This document shows positions 8,415 through 20,000 of a DNA stretch of 64,000 nucleotides, piece after piece. The notes beneath the pieces were generated by a model. That model made no database searches. It was not told where the DNA came from and was given only the letters and a program-made list of their open reading frames with translations. The position numbers were made by a program, and so were the translations under genes. The stretch spans positions 14,065,364 to 14,129,363 of the forward strand of contig ML677333.1 in NCBI GenBank assembly GCA_007922305.1. The letters are read 5' to 3'. Every line of letters starts with the position of its first letter. Position 1 is the first letter of the stretch. The DNA is from Dermatemys mawii (lineage: Eukaryota > Chordata > Testudines > Dermatemydidae).

Positions 8415-8420
8415 GCGTTC
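8415..8420. repeat. Target site duplication, 3' copy (GCGTTC)
   Basis: Matches 1378-1383 exactly and fixes the right end of the provirus. Confidence 0.93.
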
Positions 8421-11400
8421 CTCATTGGAAAAGATCTTGTATCAAATATGGGAGCAGCCTTGGAAAGGTGGCAAGTGACACCAAGAATAGCACTCTCCCC
8501 CCAAAATTTTGAATAAAAATGAGAGCAGTAACTAGATTACATTTTTTAATGTGTGAATAACAAGGAAATAGTATGGTGCAGTCAATAGGAAACAGGAGTA
8601 AGAGGCAAGAGACCTGGGCCTGGATGCTCTGGCTGACCAAACTGGACTCAAGAGGGTAACAGTTTGAGGGGTGACTTTGTTTGTTCTTTTGTTTACATTA
8701 AAAGTTTGAAAAGAAAAACCTGGCTTAGCTCTTAGGATACGTATTCCTAGGGCCAGATTTTTTCATTTTCTACCGTTATTTTAGATTACTAAATATTAAT
8801 TATATTTTACATTATTATGAAATAGGCCAAGTCCTTAAATTGGGGTGGGATCATTATAATTAACTACTGTGCCCAGTGTTATGAACTGTTCATAGCAATA
8901 TGAATCGTTCTTCATCCTAGTACCTGTAATAGTTAAAGATCTATTCATAATAGTATTGATAATGCAAACTATTCTGACAATGGGACAAGAAGAAGCAGAT
9001 GGTTCACATACCAAATGAGGAAGCAGCAAAGTGCTCCAGAGCATTCCTCCAGATTTTCTATGCAGGGTACAATGAAACTGCCAACAAAGCAAAAGAAATT
9101 ACCTTAGCTAGCTATCCGACTGCCAAAAACCTTTGCTGTGAGCAAGAGCAATAACCTGATCTTACCACCAAAGTATTGAATTTCCCGATAGCAGCCAAAT
9201 TCCCTGATCCGCTCAGCAGCTCTCCTAGAATGACTGGAAAAAGAGAAACAGGAAGATCTCACTAAATCCCTGAGATCGAAAGTTCTAAAACTGGTCTATG
9301 CCTGGAGTCCTCCATATGGAGATTCCACAGGGCCTGATTATGAACCCCTTCTCTTCTTGATGGGGAACAGTCATTTGTGCAAGTAGTCACACTGAAGTCA
9401 TGGGACTGCTTATACAAGCAACTAATGTTCAGTGAGATTTAGGAGCCTAAATACCCAACACACTTGAAAATGGGACTTAGGCACTTTTAAAAATTCTGCC
9501 CAGTATGATTAACTTTTCTCCAAAAAATAAAAAAGCCCAAACATGTACTATTCTATGCTGCACTGCTTCTTAGACCACCCTAATCACTGTAGTATCTGGG
9601 CACCTCCAGTAGTACATTAAGCAACATCACTAACATCTGTCAGGTGTGGTGCATTTTTTGTCTCCTCTTCTCAGGGGGAAATTGGGTGTAGTCTTTTGGG
9701 AAGTTTTTAAAATACAAGTAATCAAGTTGCTATGTGTTTATGGTAGAGAAGGCAAAGTTGTTGTTTTTTTTTTTTAAAAAAAAAAAAGAAAACGTACCCC
9801 TTGCAGTGGGAGCTGAAAGTGGTGTGGTTTGTGAGTGTAACTTCATCTTTATGTGAGTTTGTTCTGCAGTCTGGGGCCAGCCCTGAGAAAATTCTGTCTT
9901 CCTGCAGTGGGGAAAACAGTGGGAGGAAGGGAGGCCTCACAACACTCTCTGTATTAAGATGTGGTCCACAGTACGAAAACACAGAAAATTCCAGGCCCAA
10001 AGGTTTATAAGGCAGATTTCTACAAGCTAACTGAAGCATAACCCTTCCCACTTACAGGGAGCATTTCAGAGTTCAGGGCAACCTTTCCAAGCAGGTAGGC
10101 AGCAACCAGTACAGTATCATAAAAGACAATGAGGACTGAATCCAATGTAACTAGCAAGAACAAACAAGCTCAAGCTAAGACTACATGGTCCTGTACTGCT
10201 TATTTAAATACTGAATTAATAGTACTTGAATATTTACTGCAGTATAACCAAATATCCATAGCCTATTGCTGTATACCTATAACTATTACATGTGGATTTA
10301 CCTATGTATAGTAAAGTCAGTGCATATACTTATGCAATAGTGCATCAGCTATCTTTGTTCTTATCTGCACCACCCTGAAAACCTTTATACCTCTCTGTGT
10401 ATTCTGTTTGAACATACATCTGTATATTACCTGTAACCACCCCAATGAAACAGCAAATAAGCATGTTTTTTAAAATAAAATTCATTACTATTATAATTTG
10501 ATCAGTTTCCTTCAGGGCTAGAACCCCGATCATTGCAGGACTGTGAACCAAGGCAGGAGTCTGAAAACCAAAAACTGAAATGGATCAGAAATGAGAGTAA
10601 TAATTCTTGTAAAGCTCTTGGATAGCTGGGGGGAGGAGTGGGGAGAAGAGCTATAGAATCAGGTGTTGGATTTTGTAAGTAAAAGAACCCAGTTATCATT
10701 GCCCAAGCTGAGAGAAGTGCTGATTTATTGATTGATTTAAGTTGTTATTATTGGTAACACTGGTAAGGAATTGCTTCAAATGTAAGATTTGTACTTAGAT
10801 CATGTCCCTTTACAATCTCGGGCAGTTCACGTTCACCCTGGTCAGTGATCTAGAGAGATTTACAGCAAAGAAGGAACTGTGTGGAACTTTGTAGCTTCCA
10901 GCTGTGTAGGGCTTGGTGACAGTTTTTAGTGGATCTGACTTGCAAGGGTTTGCACCCAGTGAGTTTCACGTCAGGTGAACCCCAGCCTCAAAGTACAACT
11001 GCTATGCTTTACAATGTGGCGATGAGGAGGAGGGATCCTTGCAGTGAAGCAGGGGCAGCGTGCAAGAGTTCTTCTTCTGCCCTATCTTGAGGTCAGGGGA
11101 CTCAGAGCTGACAGCTTGCCTGCTCTTTGCCGACATCGCCTGTACGGGCTCAGATCTGGCTGCTTGTGGAAGGTGTTTCCTCACTGTGTTTTGGCTGCAG
11201 GCCAATGCAAACACTGAACAGCATTCAATGGGTCTGAATGCCGCTTAGTAATTTGCATTGGCCTGCAGCCAAGATGGTGCTGAGAAAAGGTGAGCTGGTG
11301 GGGAGCAGGGAAGCTGTGTAAAGCAGAGACACAGGACTGGGGGAAATCCTGAAGCTGCCTCTGTAACCATGGTTCTGCATGGCTAGAGGGCACATGGAGG

Positions 11401-12371
11401 CTCAGACAGGGCCACAGGAAGGGGCCTGGCAAGAGGACCTGCTGCTATGTGGAACCTCACACGAGGGCCCCATAAGGAACAGCAGAGGCTAGTTGAGCTA
11501 CTGAACTGAAATACCTTCACAGAACTGGTCTACAGAGACTCTGCGGCAACATCAAAACAACTTCCTCCATTTAAACAAACAAAAGTACTACCCTGCTGGG
11601 CTCATTACATAGCAATGTTCTAATTTGAGCAAAACAGTGACACATGCCCTTCACCTTCATCAGTGTCTGATGCATCTATCATCAGCACAGGACTTTGCAC
11701 CAGGACAGTTAAGCTCACAGTGTACACAGGTTGTTTCCATGGGCAATAAGGAAATTGTATCACAATGTCCTTTTCCTCTTTGTATATTTGACTGCAGCAA
11801 CATGTACCTGAGTTTATAAAAGATCAAGTATATTTCATGTTAAAGTTCCACCTGGTTTGCAAGGAATATGAGTAGGAGGCTCTAATCATGTCATACTCAG
11901 TCACTTCTGTGACTCTACCGTTCTTAACTCAGTGCATCTTGTGTCTTAAACCACAGAAACTAAAAAATTCCTCTTTCCACACACAGCTAGCCAGATTAGG
12001 CCACATCCTGTCAGAGACAGCACGAGGTACAGTGATCCATGAAGGCTCAGTTACTGAAAGCTATTTACTTGGTAATTAATTAATTCAAAGACACTTAAAA
12101 ATCCCTATTACTGGTGCAAAATACAGCTTCCCCACCTGATTACAAACACAGGATCTGCAACAAAGCATTTTTGCCTGCTGGCCTTCAGTTGTGGATCTCC
12201 CTTCCACAAGAGATGGAGATGGCCATAATCCTGAATGCCTTCAAGACACAGTGCAAAACCCACTTCTTTTCAAATCCAACCCATTACATTATTGGCCACT
12301 GCATTTAATAGAAAAAATAAAATCCATTCCTCTGCCTGTGTTTGGAAGGGAGGAGAGACACTAAAAAGAAT
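8421..12371. other. Intergenic, no gene recognised
   Basis: No coding region is supported. At about 9380-9495 the text 'gtgcaagtagtcacactgaagtcatgggactgct' and 'ttaggagcctaaatac...gggacttaggcac' looks like decayed short palindromic repeats. An oligo-T/oligo-A mirror stretch lies near 9764-9787. A strong hairpin at 11191-11272 is listed separately. Confidence 0.5.
11191..11272. repeat. 82-nt hairpin with a perfect 21-bp stem
   Basis: The arm TTGGCTGCAGGCCAATGCAAA (11191-11211) is the exact reverse complement of 11252-11272. Inside the 40-base loop, GCATTCA and TGAATGC can pair as an inner 7-bp stem. The size and shape resemble either a very short MITE or a small-RNA precursor. No flanking target duplication was identified. 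Confidence 0.7.
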
Positions 12372-12465
12372 AACGAGGAGTACTTGTGGCACCTTAGAGA
12401 CTAACACATTTATTTGGGCATAAGCTTTTGTGAGCTAGAACCCACTTCATCAGATGCATAGAATG
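12372..12465 (-). mobile_element. Penelope-like element 3' tail fragment
   Basis: The minus strand reads CTGATGA, agtggg, ttcta, gctcac, then AAAAGCTTATGC, a short AT-rich part, and 'ttagtctctaaggtgccac'. This matches the tails of the PLE copies at 37.6 and 40.5 kb. The GAAA of the hammerhead-like core is changed to AAAA. No PLE coding sequence adjoins it. Confidence 0.75.
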
Positions 12466-13204
12466 GAACATACAGTAGGAATAAGAAATTAAAGAATGAT
12501 ATTAGAGGGATGAGAGGAGTGAAATGAAGTCCTAGGCAACCCCAACTGATGCAGAAGTGGGAGTGGGAAAACTCAGGTATCAGTGTAGATCAGTAAAGTT
12601 TCATTGATGGGTTTTGGATCAATTAGATTATGGAGGAATTTGAATTCATTTTCTAAAAGACACTGTCAATGTGCAGTACTCATTTTTAAATCAGAGAGAG
12701 GTATTCACCCTCCTGTTGGGCCCCCTAAATGCCACTGTAGTGGCAGAGAGAGAGAGTAAAGAAGCCTTTTAGCTAGCCGGAGAAGAATTTCCCCTGTTCA
12801 GGAATAGCATAAGATGACCATAAACTTCCCTACACAGTGGAACAGTTCATAAACAAGTCAGTGGGAGGCAACATAACTTAAAGAAACTCCTGACTGCTTC
12901 CTTCATTTACACCAGGGAACAGACAGATCGCAGAGCAGGCCAGAACTGGATGGGCATAGCCATTTTGGTTCAAGTTGTTTGTTGCAATAAAGATCTTTTT
13001 CTTAGTAATACTGTATCTCAGGCATACCCACATACAGACTGTTTAGTAATTACAGGGTTGCTCACAAGTGCAGGGCTGCTAAATTTGGATGTTGGGTAGA
13101 GGATGGGGGAGGGAGGCTAACAAGCATATGTTAGGAAAAGAAACAAAAAGAATCATTTGGACTTTGTAAAATATAGGAATCAAAATACTTAGAACTGATG
13201 CAGC
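12466..13204. other. Intergenic, no gene recognised
   Basis: Nothing beyond a short AG-rich run (gagagagagag near 12748) was recognised. Confidence 0.5.
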
Positions 13205-13377
13205 TTTTTTTATCTTCAGATCTCAAAGTGCTTCGTAAAGAACAGCATTATTTTCTTCATTTTACGGATGGGGAAATGAGGGCATGGAGAGGTGAAGTGG
13301 CTTACCCACATGGCAAGTCAGCAGCGGAATTTGGGAAAAAAATCCAGGTCTCCTGACTCCCAGTCCTGTGCAGAGCC
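13205..13377 (+). repeat. Ancient interspersed repeat, MIR- or MARNA-like
   Basis: The string 'ttcttcattttacggatggggaaatgagggcatggagaggtgaagtggcttaccc' followed by 'caggtctcctgactcccag' is typical of an old amniote repeat related to MIR or MARNA elements. The exact family is uncertain. Confidence 0.5.
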
Positions 13378-14768
13378 CACAGGAAAGACTGAAAGACAGG
13401 TGCGTTTCAGTGCAGATTTATTGTTTTTTCAGCCTCTTAAATTATTAAAGAGAACACTTGAAGCTGAAATGTGTAAAACTCTAATTTATGGTATGTGGAG
13501 ATGAGTCCATATTGGACCCTCAGATCCAATCCCTGTCCTAATTTTTTAGAGGTAGGGGATTCAGAGCTAATGAATCCCTCAGTCCAAAGCCAGCCCTGCA
13601 GCTTTGGTTCTGAGACAAATCCAAAGCCAGGAGGGGCCTGTTTTTCAGATCAGATTCAGATGCAGCCCAAGATGGCAAAAATCCTGTGAGATCAGCTGAT
13701 CCAGTGAGATTTCCAACACTTGGGGCACAAACTAATGATAACAGTTCATGGGATCCTAAATTCGTTCTCCAGGACATCTCCTACCATTCCTCATGTAGGG
13801 AAGACCATATGTTGTAAAGATTTTATTCTAAAGTTTTCAGATCCTCAGCCATTCTATACAGGTTTCTCTCACAGGCAGCACATCTCCACAAATTCTCATA
13901 TTTCATAGACTGAAGCCAGAAAGGCAGTTTCTGATTTATTTTTAAAGATATGAAAGTGTCAAATCTGAGATAATGGGAATCCTTTGTCATTTTTAATATC
14001 CTTGATAAACACGACCCTTTAAAGTTTTTTCACAGTAGATGATTTTGTATTTATCTCAAGAATCCTGTTAGAGAGTTTCAGTTGGCACACCAAAAAATGC
14101 TTTTGTGTTGCAAAGTAAGTATAGATAAATCTAGTTATGAAAACAGTTGTTATGATTTTAAACAGATGTGCACCACAACTACTCCTCATTTTTTGAAACA
14201 TGAGAGACATCCAGATATTAGACACGTAAACAGATTGACAGAACTTCAGTGAGAAGCCTCGTCTGTGATTAATGATCCCCTTGCACACGAGTGCTTGTTT
14301 TGTTCAGAAACGTGGTATATCTTAAATTTAATATAGAATTTAAAACAAAACTGTTTGCTTTCAAATAAGCACTGGGAGCTGGGGCACTCTCAAAACATTG
14401 TTCCTGCATGATTACATTCTCTACAATAATGAGTGTTTCTGGTTTGTTAAACCAGTGCAACTTCAGTGGGATTATTTCTGGCCTCTGTACCCAGATTTGT
14501 TTATTGAAGGATGTATTTTTTGTTCCTTACTCTGATAATAATTTTCACTTTGATTTTTAATCTTATATTTTATATTTAAATCCTCCTCTTAGCCCTGGTT
14601 CAGCCTTGAAGCCAAACTCTATTTTCTAGCCCAGATCTGAAGCTTCCCTCCTTGGCCCATCTTTAACAGAAAGACAGGAGAGGCATATCAATTTGGAAAA
14701 ACAAGAAAACAAGCACCCCCCACTTATCAGATCTTAGTGGGTGCTTTCCATATTCTCCTCTCACACAT
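13378..14768. other. Intergenic, no gene recognised
   Basis: Only short open frames without motifs (for example 14019-14288 on the minus strand). Nothing else seen. Confidence 0.5.
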
Positions 14769-16869
14769 TAGGGTAGTGATACTCAATTAGATCTACCCAT
14801 GGGCCAACTGGAGTATTTTATGACACGAGGTGGGCCAGTTGCACAAAAGGCTGACAAAATTTTAAATAAAGAAATAAATAAACTTCAGCTGCCAATAAAT
14901 AAAGTCCTTGATGGCAACGTAAGTATTAGGGTTTCTATCTTTTAACAAAATTTATAAATCAACGTTATTACCAGCATTTGGGGCAATCTCTAATGGAAGA
15001 ATGGACACTGATGATCTCTGGCAAGCTCTGTGAAAAGTGGTTTGTAGGAGGTCAGGGCAAGGCGCATGCACTGGTGAAGATGCTCATCTGTCAGGTGACT
15101 GCAGTGTTGGTTTTTTATATTGTTCATGGTAGAAGACCCAGATTCACAGAGGTGCATTGATCTGAAAATCATTAAAAGACAGATGGCTAGGCTCTGGCTA
15201 TTCTGAAACTGGTCAGTATATTGAGTCCAGAAATCACAAAGTCCCACTTCTCTGAATTTTGCCTTCAAGACATCTGAGCTCTGGATTGAATCTTCATCAA
15301 TTGAATCAAGAATGTTTTTAGCTTCAGAAGGGCAAGGTCCAAAGATAGAGACAACAAAGGGATCAAAAACAAATAAAAGCAAATCCTTTGGAATTTTAAA
15401 ATTCTCATATCAGTTTTTAAATTTTTTGATCAGATTGTTTAGAAATTCTTGCATCTTTTTCATTGACATTTCATCTGTAGCAACAACATGCATTGTGGTA
15501 AAGTGCTCCATCTTTCCTGTTAAGTCTGTCCGAAAGATTTCAAGATTCCTCTGAAAGGCACACACTTTTTCAAACAGATCCTTGACACTGCTTACATGGC
15601 CTTGGAGCTGCAAATTGAGGGAATTCAGGTGATTAGTAATATCACACAGAAAAGTTACCTGTGACATAGAGGGGGCATAATTCATAAATTCCAGGAGCTC
15701 ACAAGCCTTCTTGGTCTTGTGGTTTGAAAAAAATTCTCTTATTTCTTTTTTGAAGCACACTAAACCTCTCTAACACGTGACTCTACTTAATCCGCAAACG
15801 TCATTGTGCTGCAACAGGTCACTGTATTTGGCTGAAATGTTTTGAAACAGAGCTTTAAAAAGACAACACTGCAAGCTAGAATCTGAGCATAAGTAGTTCA
15901 CTAATCAGTGTACCCACTGTTTGTTTCATGGCGCCCGGACAGTCTAGTGAATGATGGAGTGAAGTGTATTTAATGAAGGGTTAATCACTCCCAAACATGA
16001 AGCAGAGCCCTTCTCTTTCCCTGACATGGAGGGACCACCATCTGTAACAAGCAAATTTACTTTTTGCAGCTTCAAACCATTTTTTCAAAAAAGCCTTTTA
16101 CCTTTTCAAAAATGTTCTCCTGTGGTGTAGGTTTCTAATGGTATTAAGCACAAAAGGTCTTCCTTGCAAAACTGAGCACCATAAAATCTAACAAACAGCA
16201 ATAGCTAGGCAGTGTTGCTTAAACTGCTTGATTTTTCCTCTGCAAGAGACATGAATTGGTATTTTTAAATTGGAAAGCTATGCTGACAAACCATCCTCAT
16301 AAATTACCTTCCAATCTTCATACTGTCATGGAATCAGACAGGGGAACTTGTTTCCCACAGTTCACAATGTCATCTTTGTTTTTATCTCTGGCAAAAAGCT
16401 CCTCGAGCATTTCCAATGTGCACTCCTTCACAAACTCGGCATCCAGGAAGGAGAAGCAGCTGTTGCTTTTCCCTATACAGTCACTGATGTTGTGAGAATG
16501 ACATTTGAAGTGTGATAGGAAGACCAGATTTTCAATTTTGTCATGTCCTGTAACACTGACAGGAGGATAGGCCACGTTGAAGTTACTATGCTTTGATTTA
16601 AAATGGCACCTCATGCTGACAACCTCACAGGCAGATACAGTAGTTTGTCATATTAAACACAAAGGTTTTGTGTTTAAATGTGAAGGCATAATAAAAAAAG
16701 AAAATCTGCTGTCCAGTGTGGGTTAAAAGCTGTTTTTGCTGTTGACTTTGCAACATTTTCTCCCATTCACATTCTTTTTTGGTGCCATTTCCATCACTAA
16801 TGAAAAAATGGGTGGTGTCTTAGCTTACTCATAGCCAGTGCTATTGCAAGAACTTAAGATCCAATAAGC
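14769..16869 (-). mobile_element. Degenerate autonomous hAT element, extent uncertain
   Basis: The region contains hAT transposase remnants on the minus strand. Its left edge, 'tagggtagtgatactcaattagatctacccatgggcc', looks like a hAT terminal region. The right end is unclear; related sequence may continue to about 17590 ('tgagggccacacttgcgtttgccaccgattcaaggctgagaac'), interrupted by the MITE at 16870-17129. Confidence 0.55.
14990..16614 (-). pseudogene. hAT transposase pseudogene
   Basis: Three fragments lie in order on the minus strand: 16614-16318, 15760-15410 and 15382-14990. Stops and frameshifts separate them, notably around 15390 and between 15760 and 16318. The last fragment ends with 'FRSMHLCESGSSTMNNIKNQHCSHLTDEHLHQCMRLA' (shown in parts: LCESGSSTMNNIKN; LTDEHLHQCMRLA), which matches the hAT C-terminal dimerisation domain. 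The middle fragment has the helical 'FLCDITNHLNSLNLQLQG' pattern of ZBED/ZMYM-like hAT proteins. It would have cut and pasted DNA through an RNase H-like core, but it cannot make a full protein now. No sign of domestication was seen. Confidence 0.75.
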
Positions 16870-17129
16870 CAAGGATCGGCAACCTTTGGAACTCGGCCCA
16901 TCAGGATAATCCGGTTTGTTTACCTACCGTCCCAGGCCAATGGGGGCTGGAGAAGGGTAGCCAGCACATCCCTTGGCCTGCGCCGCTTCCCGCAGCCCTC
17001 ATTGGCTTGGAGGGGCAAACCATGGCAGCTGCAATTGGCCAAACCTGTGGATGCTGCAGGTAAACAAACCATCCCAGCCCATCAAGGGCTTACCCTGGTG
17101 GTCCGCGTGCCAAAGTTTGCCGATCCCTG
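16870..17129. mobile_element. hAT MITE with 8-bp target duplication
   Basis: The terminal inverted repeats are CAAGGATCGGCAACCTTTGG at the left and the matching CCAAAGTTTGCCGATCCCTG at the right. Flanks are CAATAAGC (16862-16869) and CAGTAAGC (17130-17137), 7 of 8 identical, the duplication length of hAT transposases. It has no coding capacity. Confidence 0.85.
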
Positions 17130-17690
17130 CAGTAAGCAGTCATTGATTTGTGCCAGGGCTTGCCGGTGCTGAGCCCTGCACTTCTAGGCTTGTCAGTTAA
17201 TAGCCCCAGCATCTCTGGAATCCCAACCAGCAGCCACCATTCTCCGGCTGCCCAGCTCTGAAGACAGTGTGGCTGCCAGCGGCAGTGCAAAAATAAGGGT
17301 AGCAAAGAAAGCTGAGACGCGCAAATTCACATGAAACTGGGGCTTTAAGAAAAATATCAAATATCACAAGGCTAATGATAATATTGCTAGACTTGGCAAC
17401 ACTGTGGAGTGGTTGCTTTTGTGTTTAGTAAGGCACTCCCTTACCTCAGATAAAGATCATTCAGAGCCCAGCTACTATGCCCTCAGGTCAGCTAACTTCT
17501 TATGTTCTATATGTTGATTTTTATATGATGTGAGGGCCACACTTGCGTTTGCCACCGATTCAAGGCTGAGAACTAGAAATCAGTGTTTATAGTTGACACA
17601 GTAGGTAATGCAGTTTTCTCAGTTAAAACAAAAATAAACATCTCAATGTTATCTAACTGTAAATTTACATGCACGCTGCATGATTGTTAA
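17130..17690. other. Repeat-derived intergenic sequence
   Basis: The part at about 17150-17300 reads like a GC-rich dispersed repeat ('gccaggcttgtcagtt...ccagcagccaccattctccggctgcccagctctgaag'). The part at 17510-17590 may be the distal end of the hAT element to the left. No gene. Confidence 0.4.
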
Positions 17691-17699
17691 ATCCGCCGG

Positions 17700-17990
17700 A
17701 CAGAAGATCTAAACTCCAACACCACAAAATTTGCTCAGAAGAGAAAATTCAGGATACTCACATAAACACACTTAAAACAGCCTTCGTTAAACAAGGACAA
17801 GAGAAGTAGATCACATCATAGAAAGGGCCACCCAAATATCCTGGGAAAACCGTCTTCAATATAAGGGAAAAAAACAAACCACTAACCACACAGCTATACT
17901 GAAGTCATATGGGGAATCATCAAACAATTACAATCCATATTTGATGTGGTCCCCATCAACTGGAAAGAAATCTTTCCCAGACCCAGGTTT
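17700..17990 (+). mobile_element. Degenerate Penelope-like element fragment
   Basis: The plus-strand translation, with stops and frame changes, gives a pattern like the linker between PLE reverse transcriptase and endonuclease ('NTLKTAFVKQGQ', 'KNKPLTTQ', 'VVPINWKEIFPRPRFGL'). The resemblance is partial and the edges are approximate. Confidence 0.4.
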
Positions 17991-18254
17991 GGCCTTACCA
18001 TGAGGTGAACTGAGGTGACCGCCTCAGGTGCCAGACTCTGGGGGACACCACTAAGAATGTAGAAAATTGTGTCCGCTGTTGGTGCATATGTATTCTTTCC
18101 TCTAGATGGACAGAGATGGTGGAGTGCTGTGCTGGAGGAAGAAGGGCACAAGAAACATAACAGGCAGGCAGGAGAAAAGGTGAGAGGGAATAACAGAAAG
18201 CAGCAGGAGCTGCAGGGAGAGAGAGGAGGAGGAGCCTCTTATGCACCTCTCTAG

Positions 18255-18376
18255 TAGGGTGACCAGAGAGCAAATGTGAAAAATCGGGATGGGGTGGGGG
18301 ATAATACAAGCCTATATAAGAAAAAGACTCCAAAATTGGGACTGTCTCTAAAAAATCAGGATATCTGGTCACCCTA
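18255..18376 (-). mobile_element. hAT MITE, 'GGGTGACCAGA' family, copy 1
   Basis: 122 bp with ends TAGGGTGACCAGA and TCTGGTCACCCTA. Flanks CTCTCTAG (18247-18254) and CTCTCTAA (18377-18384) match at 7 of 8 bases. Three more copies lie at 42898, 45769 and 59510. Compared with those it is in the opposite orientation ('ttcttatata' appears here as 'tatataagaa'). Confidence 0.88.
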
Positions 18377-18611
18377 CTCTCTAACACCCCGAGGAGCCTG
18401 GACAGATTAACACCAGCTTCTCAGGGAGCTTCCTGTTTCCTGCTGCTTCGCTGAACCCACTTGAGAACAGGCAGTCAGCTGAAGTAGTAGGAGCCAGTTA
18501 GGCCCTTAAGACGCTGATATCTTCCCTCATTCAGGCCCTGCTACCAGCCTGCTTATTTGTCCCCTTCAACTGAGTGTTGAGAGCCACTCTAGCTGGCACA
18601 GAACAGCAGTC

Positions 18612-18965
18612 ATGAGTGAAAGAAGAAAACACCCCTCTGCGGCACCATTCAGAAAAAGAAGGAAAGCAAAGGAAGCTTTTCTATCTAAGCAGGAAGGAGA
18701 TCTCCTGACATACATAGACACAAATTTTCACAGTGAGCCTTCCTGCCCCAGTGAGGATGGGAGTGGTGAGGAGATGCCTGATGTTCCAGTTAGTCAGCGT
18801 GCAGGTAACCAGGCAGCAACTGCAGCATCCATATCTCCATCTCAAATGGATGTAACTATGCACATTCCTGAAGATAAGTGTAGATCAGAGAAGAGCATCG
18901 TTCACATGTGGAGGGGACCCTCTGCACTCAGATCTGGGGATGAGTGCGGGGGAAGGAGCTGGTAG
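18612..18965 (+). pseudogene. hAT (ZMYM-type) transposase N-terminal fragment
   Basis: 117 codons starting MSERRKHPSAAPFRKRRK, followed by KEAFLSKQEG. This resembles the basic N-terminus of ZMYM1-like hAT transposases, which precedes a TTF-type zinc finger. Here the reading frame ends before the zinc finger and catalytic core, so it is a stub. The serine- and acid-rich middle ('SEPSCPSEDGSGEEMPD') fits a linker. Host-gene origin is less likely because hAT terminal sequence lies upstream. Confidence 0.5.
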
Positions 18966-19879
18966 GTTCTTTCGATTTTTAAGAATCAGATTCTCTGTTA
19001 CACTAATGCAGTTCCATTAAAGTCAGAGTGGGGGGGTGCACTGATATGACTGAGAAAAGATTGTAGCCCACAGTCTCAAAAAATGAATAGACCTGGGTGG
19101 AGGCTAAGCTGGAGAGATCTGTTCAAGTTTCCCTGTTAATAGCTAGGTTATTAAAGTCAGTAGAGATTGTGCCACTCTATCCAAATGTAAAGAATCTAGC
19201 AAGCTTGGAGACACAGCTTGTATTAATAGGATGGGAGGCTGCACGGGGAGCCCAGGGAGGATTTGTGGCTGACTCAGCCAGAATTTCTTCTGGGGTTAGC
19301 AAGCAGATCTGACACTCCTAAAAGGTACAGCATGTGCAGGGCTGGCCAAATGGGGCTCCAGGTGAGGAACATCTTTGGCACCACTCTCCCCTCTTCCCCC
19401 CGCCCCCTGCGCACAGGCATGGCTGACAATATTCTAGGAGAGTTGAGGAACATGTAGTTCTCAGAAAGTCTAGAAGGTTCCATGAGATTCTACAAAGTCC
19501 AGAACATTGTAGGAGTTTAGTGAAAAATGATTCCACATACGGAATACCTGAAACATTACTTCAAACCTTCTATTTTGCCTTTTGTCGCTAACAACAAAAA
19601 CAGCATCTTGAGCCCAGCGCCCCCAAGCCTGACACTCCTGGCGGTTGCCTGGGTTGCTGGCCCCAAGCATATGTCCTCCATTTTCATTCTATCTTATCTC
19701 TGGCTAGTGCAGGTGGATAGATGGTCCTGCTTCCCGTCCTCCTTTAGCATACCTAGGGCCACCACCAGTGCTATCCCGGGGCAATCACTGTACACGGGGA
19801 GCACAAAGACTGTAACTGCACCCAGCCCTTCTTCCCTCCCTTTGTGCTCCCACCCCTATGAGGCTGGGCATAACCTAGT
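18966..19879. other. Intergenic, no gene recognised
   Basis: Open frames here (19097-19312, 19527-19937) have no family signature. Nothing else seen. Confidence 0.45.
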
Positions 19880-20000
19880 TAGAGTTACCAACCCTCCAGG
19901 ATTGTCCTGGAGCCTCCAGTTAAAGATTAATCTGTAATTCCTGAAGATTGTCATGTGATGAAACCTCCAGGAATATATTCAACCAAAATTGGCAACCCTA
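19880..20000. mobile_element. hAT MITE with 8-bp target duplication
   Basis: 121 bp with ends TAGAGTTACCAACC and TTGGCAACCCTA. Flanks AACCTAGT (19872-19879) and AACCTAAT (20001-20008) match at 7 of 8 bases. The interior has 'ctccaggattgtcctggagcctccag' and 'aaacctccaggaatat', a frequent short repeat in turtle DNA. Confidence 0.8.

Larger units (their letters stand above)
17995..18965 (+). mobile_element. hAT-like element, 5' part, interrupted by a MITE
   Basis: It begins near 'gaggtgaactgaggtgaccgcctcaggtgccag', which looks like a terminal region, and leads to an N-terminal transposase fragment at 18612. The MITE at 18255-18376 is nested inside, so this element is older than the MITE. Confidence 0.5.
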
